From JAGLTN01 sp035403325 (lineage in GTDB: Bacteria; Planctomycetota; Phycisphaerae; Sedimentisphaerales; Anaerobacaceae): a DNA stretch of 25,280 bases. Under the pieces are notes generated by a model. The model was given only the letters and a program-made list of their open reading frames with translations, searched no databases and had not been told where the DNA came from. The stretch covers positions 1 through 25,280 of the forward strand of contig CAZBKA010000032.1 of NCBI GenBank assembly GCA_964492365.1, read 5' to 3'. Positions 24,900 to 25,280 of this stretch are shown here, one piece after another. The translations under genes were made by a program, and so were the position numbers. How positions within the stretch are numbered: position 1 is the stretch's first letter; each line of letters starts with the position of its first letter.

Positions 24900-25280
24900 C
24901 TAATTTACAAGTCCAAACAACTCAGGCAGCCACACTGAAACGCTCGGCACATATGTACAAATCAATAAAACAATTACCATCGCCGCATAGAAAGGCAATA
25001 TATGACGCATCACCTTTGTAACCGTAGTCTCCGCAATTCCGCACCCAAGAAACAAACACGTCCCCACAGGTGGTGTACAAAGCCCGATACAAAGGTTCAT
25101 TATCATTACAATACCGAAGTGCAGTGGACTTATGCCCAGAGATTCAATCACCGGCAAAAATATAGGCGTAAATATCAGAACCGCCGGCGTCATATCCATA
25201 AACGTACCGACCAAAAGAAGCATAATATTAATAATTAGCAGTATCGCAACTTTACTGTCGCTCAGCCCCAGCAAAAACGC
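24900..25280 (-). CDS. dctM: TRAP transporter large permease (DctM), C-terminal part
   Basis: This is the final 126 codons of a minus-strand gene entering from the right edge; the frame stays open to base 25280 and ends at a TAG. The sequence has several spans and the blocks LLVGTFMDMTPAVLIFTPIF, MIMNLCIGLCTPPVGTCLF and GCGIAETTV, which are typical of the DctM subunit of TRAP (tripartite ATP-independent periplasmic) carriers. These use ion gradients and a periplasmic binding protein to import acidic sugars and organic acids. DctP and DctQ should lie further upstream. In this operon it most likely imports hexuronates. Confidence 0.93.
   Translation of the reverse strand, partial: AFLLGLSDSKVAILLIINIMLLLVGTFMDMTPAVLIFTPIFLPVIESLGISPLHFGIVMIMNLCIGLCTPPVGTCLFLGCGIAETTVTKVMRHILPFYAAMVIVLLICTYVPSVSVWLPELFGLVN

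Noticed and set aside
1..25280. tRNA, rRNA, CRISPR arrays, insertion sequences or prophage
   Set aside because: I saw no regularly spaced repeats, transposase or integrase motifs, or RNA gene signatures anywhere on either strand by reading.

Overview
The window reads as a stretch of a planctomycete-like genome, tentatively Phycisphaerae/Sedimentisphaerales. The hints are Tat-exported Gfo/Idh/MocA oxidoreductases, an NCS1-type permease inside a sugar operon, PPi-dependent phosphofructokinase, and moderate-to-low GC. No rRNA or marker gene is present, so the taxonomy is inference.

Layout. (1) Positions 1-94 hold the first 31 codons of an ABC-F ATPase on the minus strand. (2) Positions 381-2794 hold a plus-strand two-gene ABC-2 exporter (ATPase plus permease, ATGA overlap). 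(3) Positions 2869-6747 hold a minus-strand operon of three Tat-exported Gfo/Idh/MocA-fold proteins: a GH109-like protein and two roughly 86% identical paralogues made by a 1349-bp tandem duplication. (4) Positions 6963-7847 hold a divergent PocR-AraC regulator, probably controlling that operon. (5) Positions 7958-8419 hold a stand-alone Clp N-domain protein. (6) From 8566 to the right edge every gene is on the minus strand, in one long catabolic array.

The array has two halves. Downstream is an L-rhamnose module: rhaB, a PHP-domain protein, rhaA, an NCS1-type permease, a 60-residue membrane protein, and a rhamnulose-1-phosphate aldolase/lactaldehyde dehydrogenase fusion. It has its own good sigma70-like promoter (16335-16363). 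Upstream is a hexuronate module: TRAP permease, PPi-PFK, tagaturonate epimerase (uxaE), SDR-type fructuronate reductase, HAD phosphatase, LarA-family epimerase, 6-phosphogluconate dehydrogenase (gnd) and glucuronate isomerase (uxaC).

Most interesting point: in the visible part the hexuronate module lacks mannonate dehydratase, KDG kinase and KDPG aldolase, and instead carries a LarA-family (nickel-pincer) epimerase and gnd. This fits a variant route: uronate to tagaturonate/fructuronate, to D-mannonate, to D-gluconate by C2 epimerisation, to 6-phosphogluconate, to ribulose-5-phosphate with NADPH. PPi-PFK could then process pentose-pathway intermediates. A gluconate kinase is not visible and would have to lie elsewhere. 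Together the modules suit polysaccharides with rhamnose and uronic acid, such as rhamnogalacturonan or ulvan.

No intergenic stretch exceeds 300 bases. I saw no tRNA, rRNA, CRISPR, insertion sequence or phage gene.
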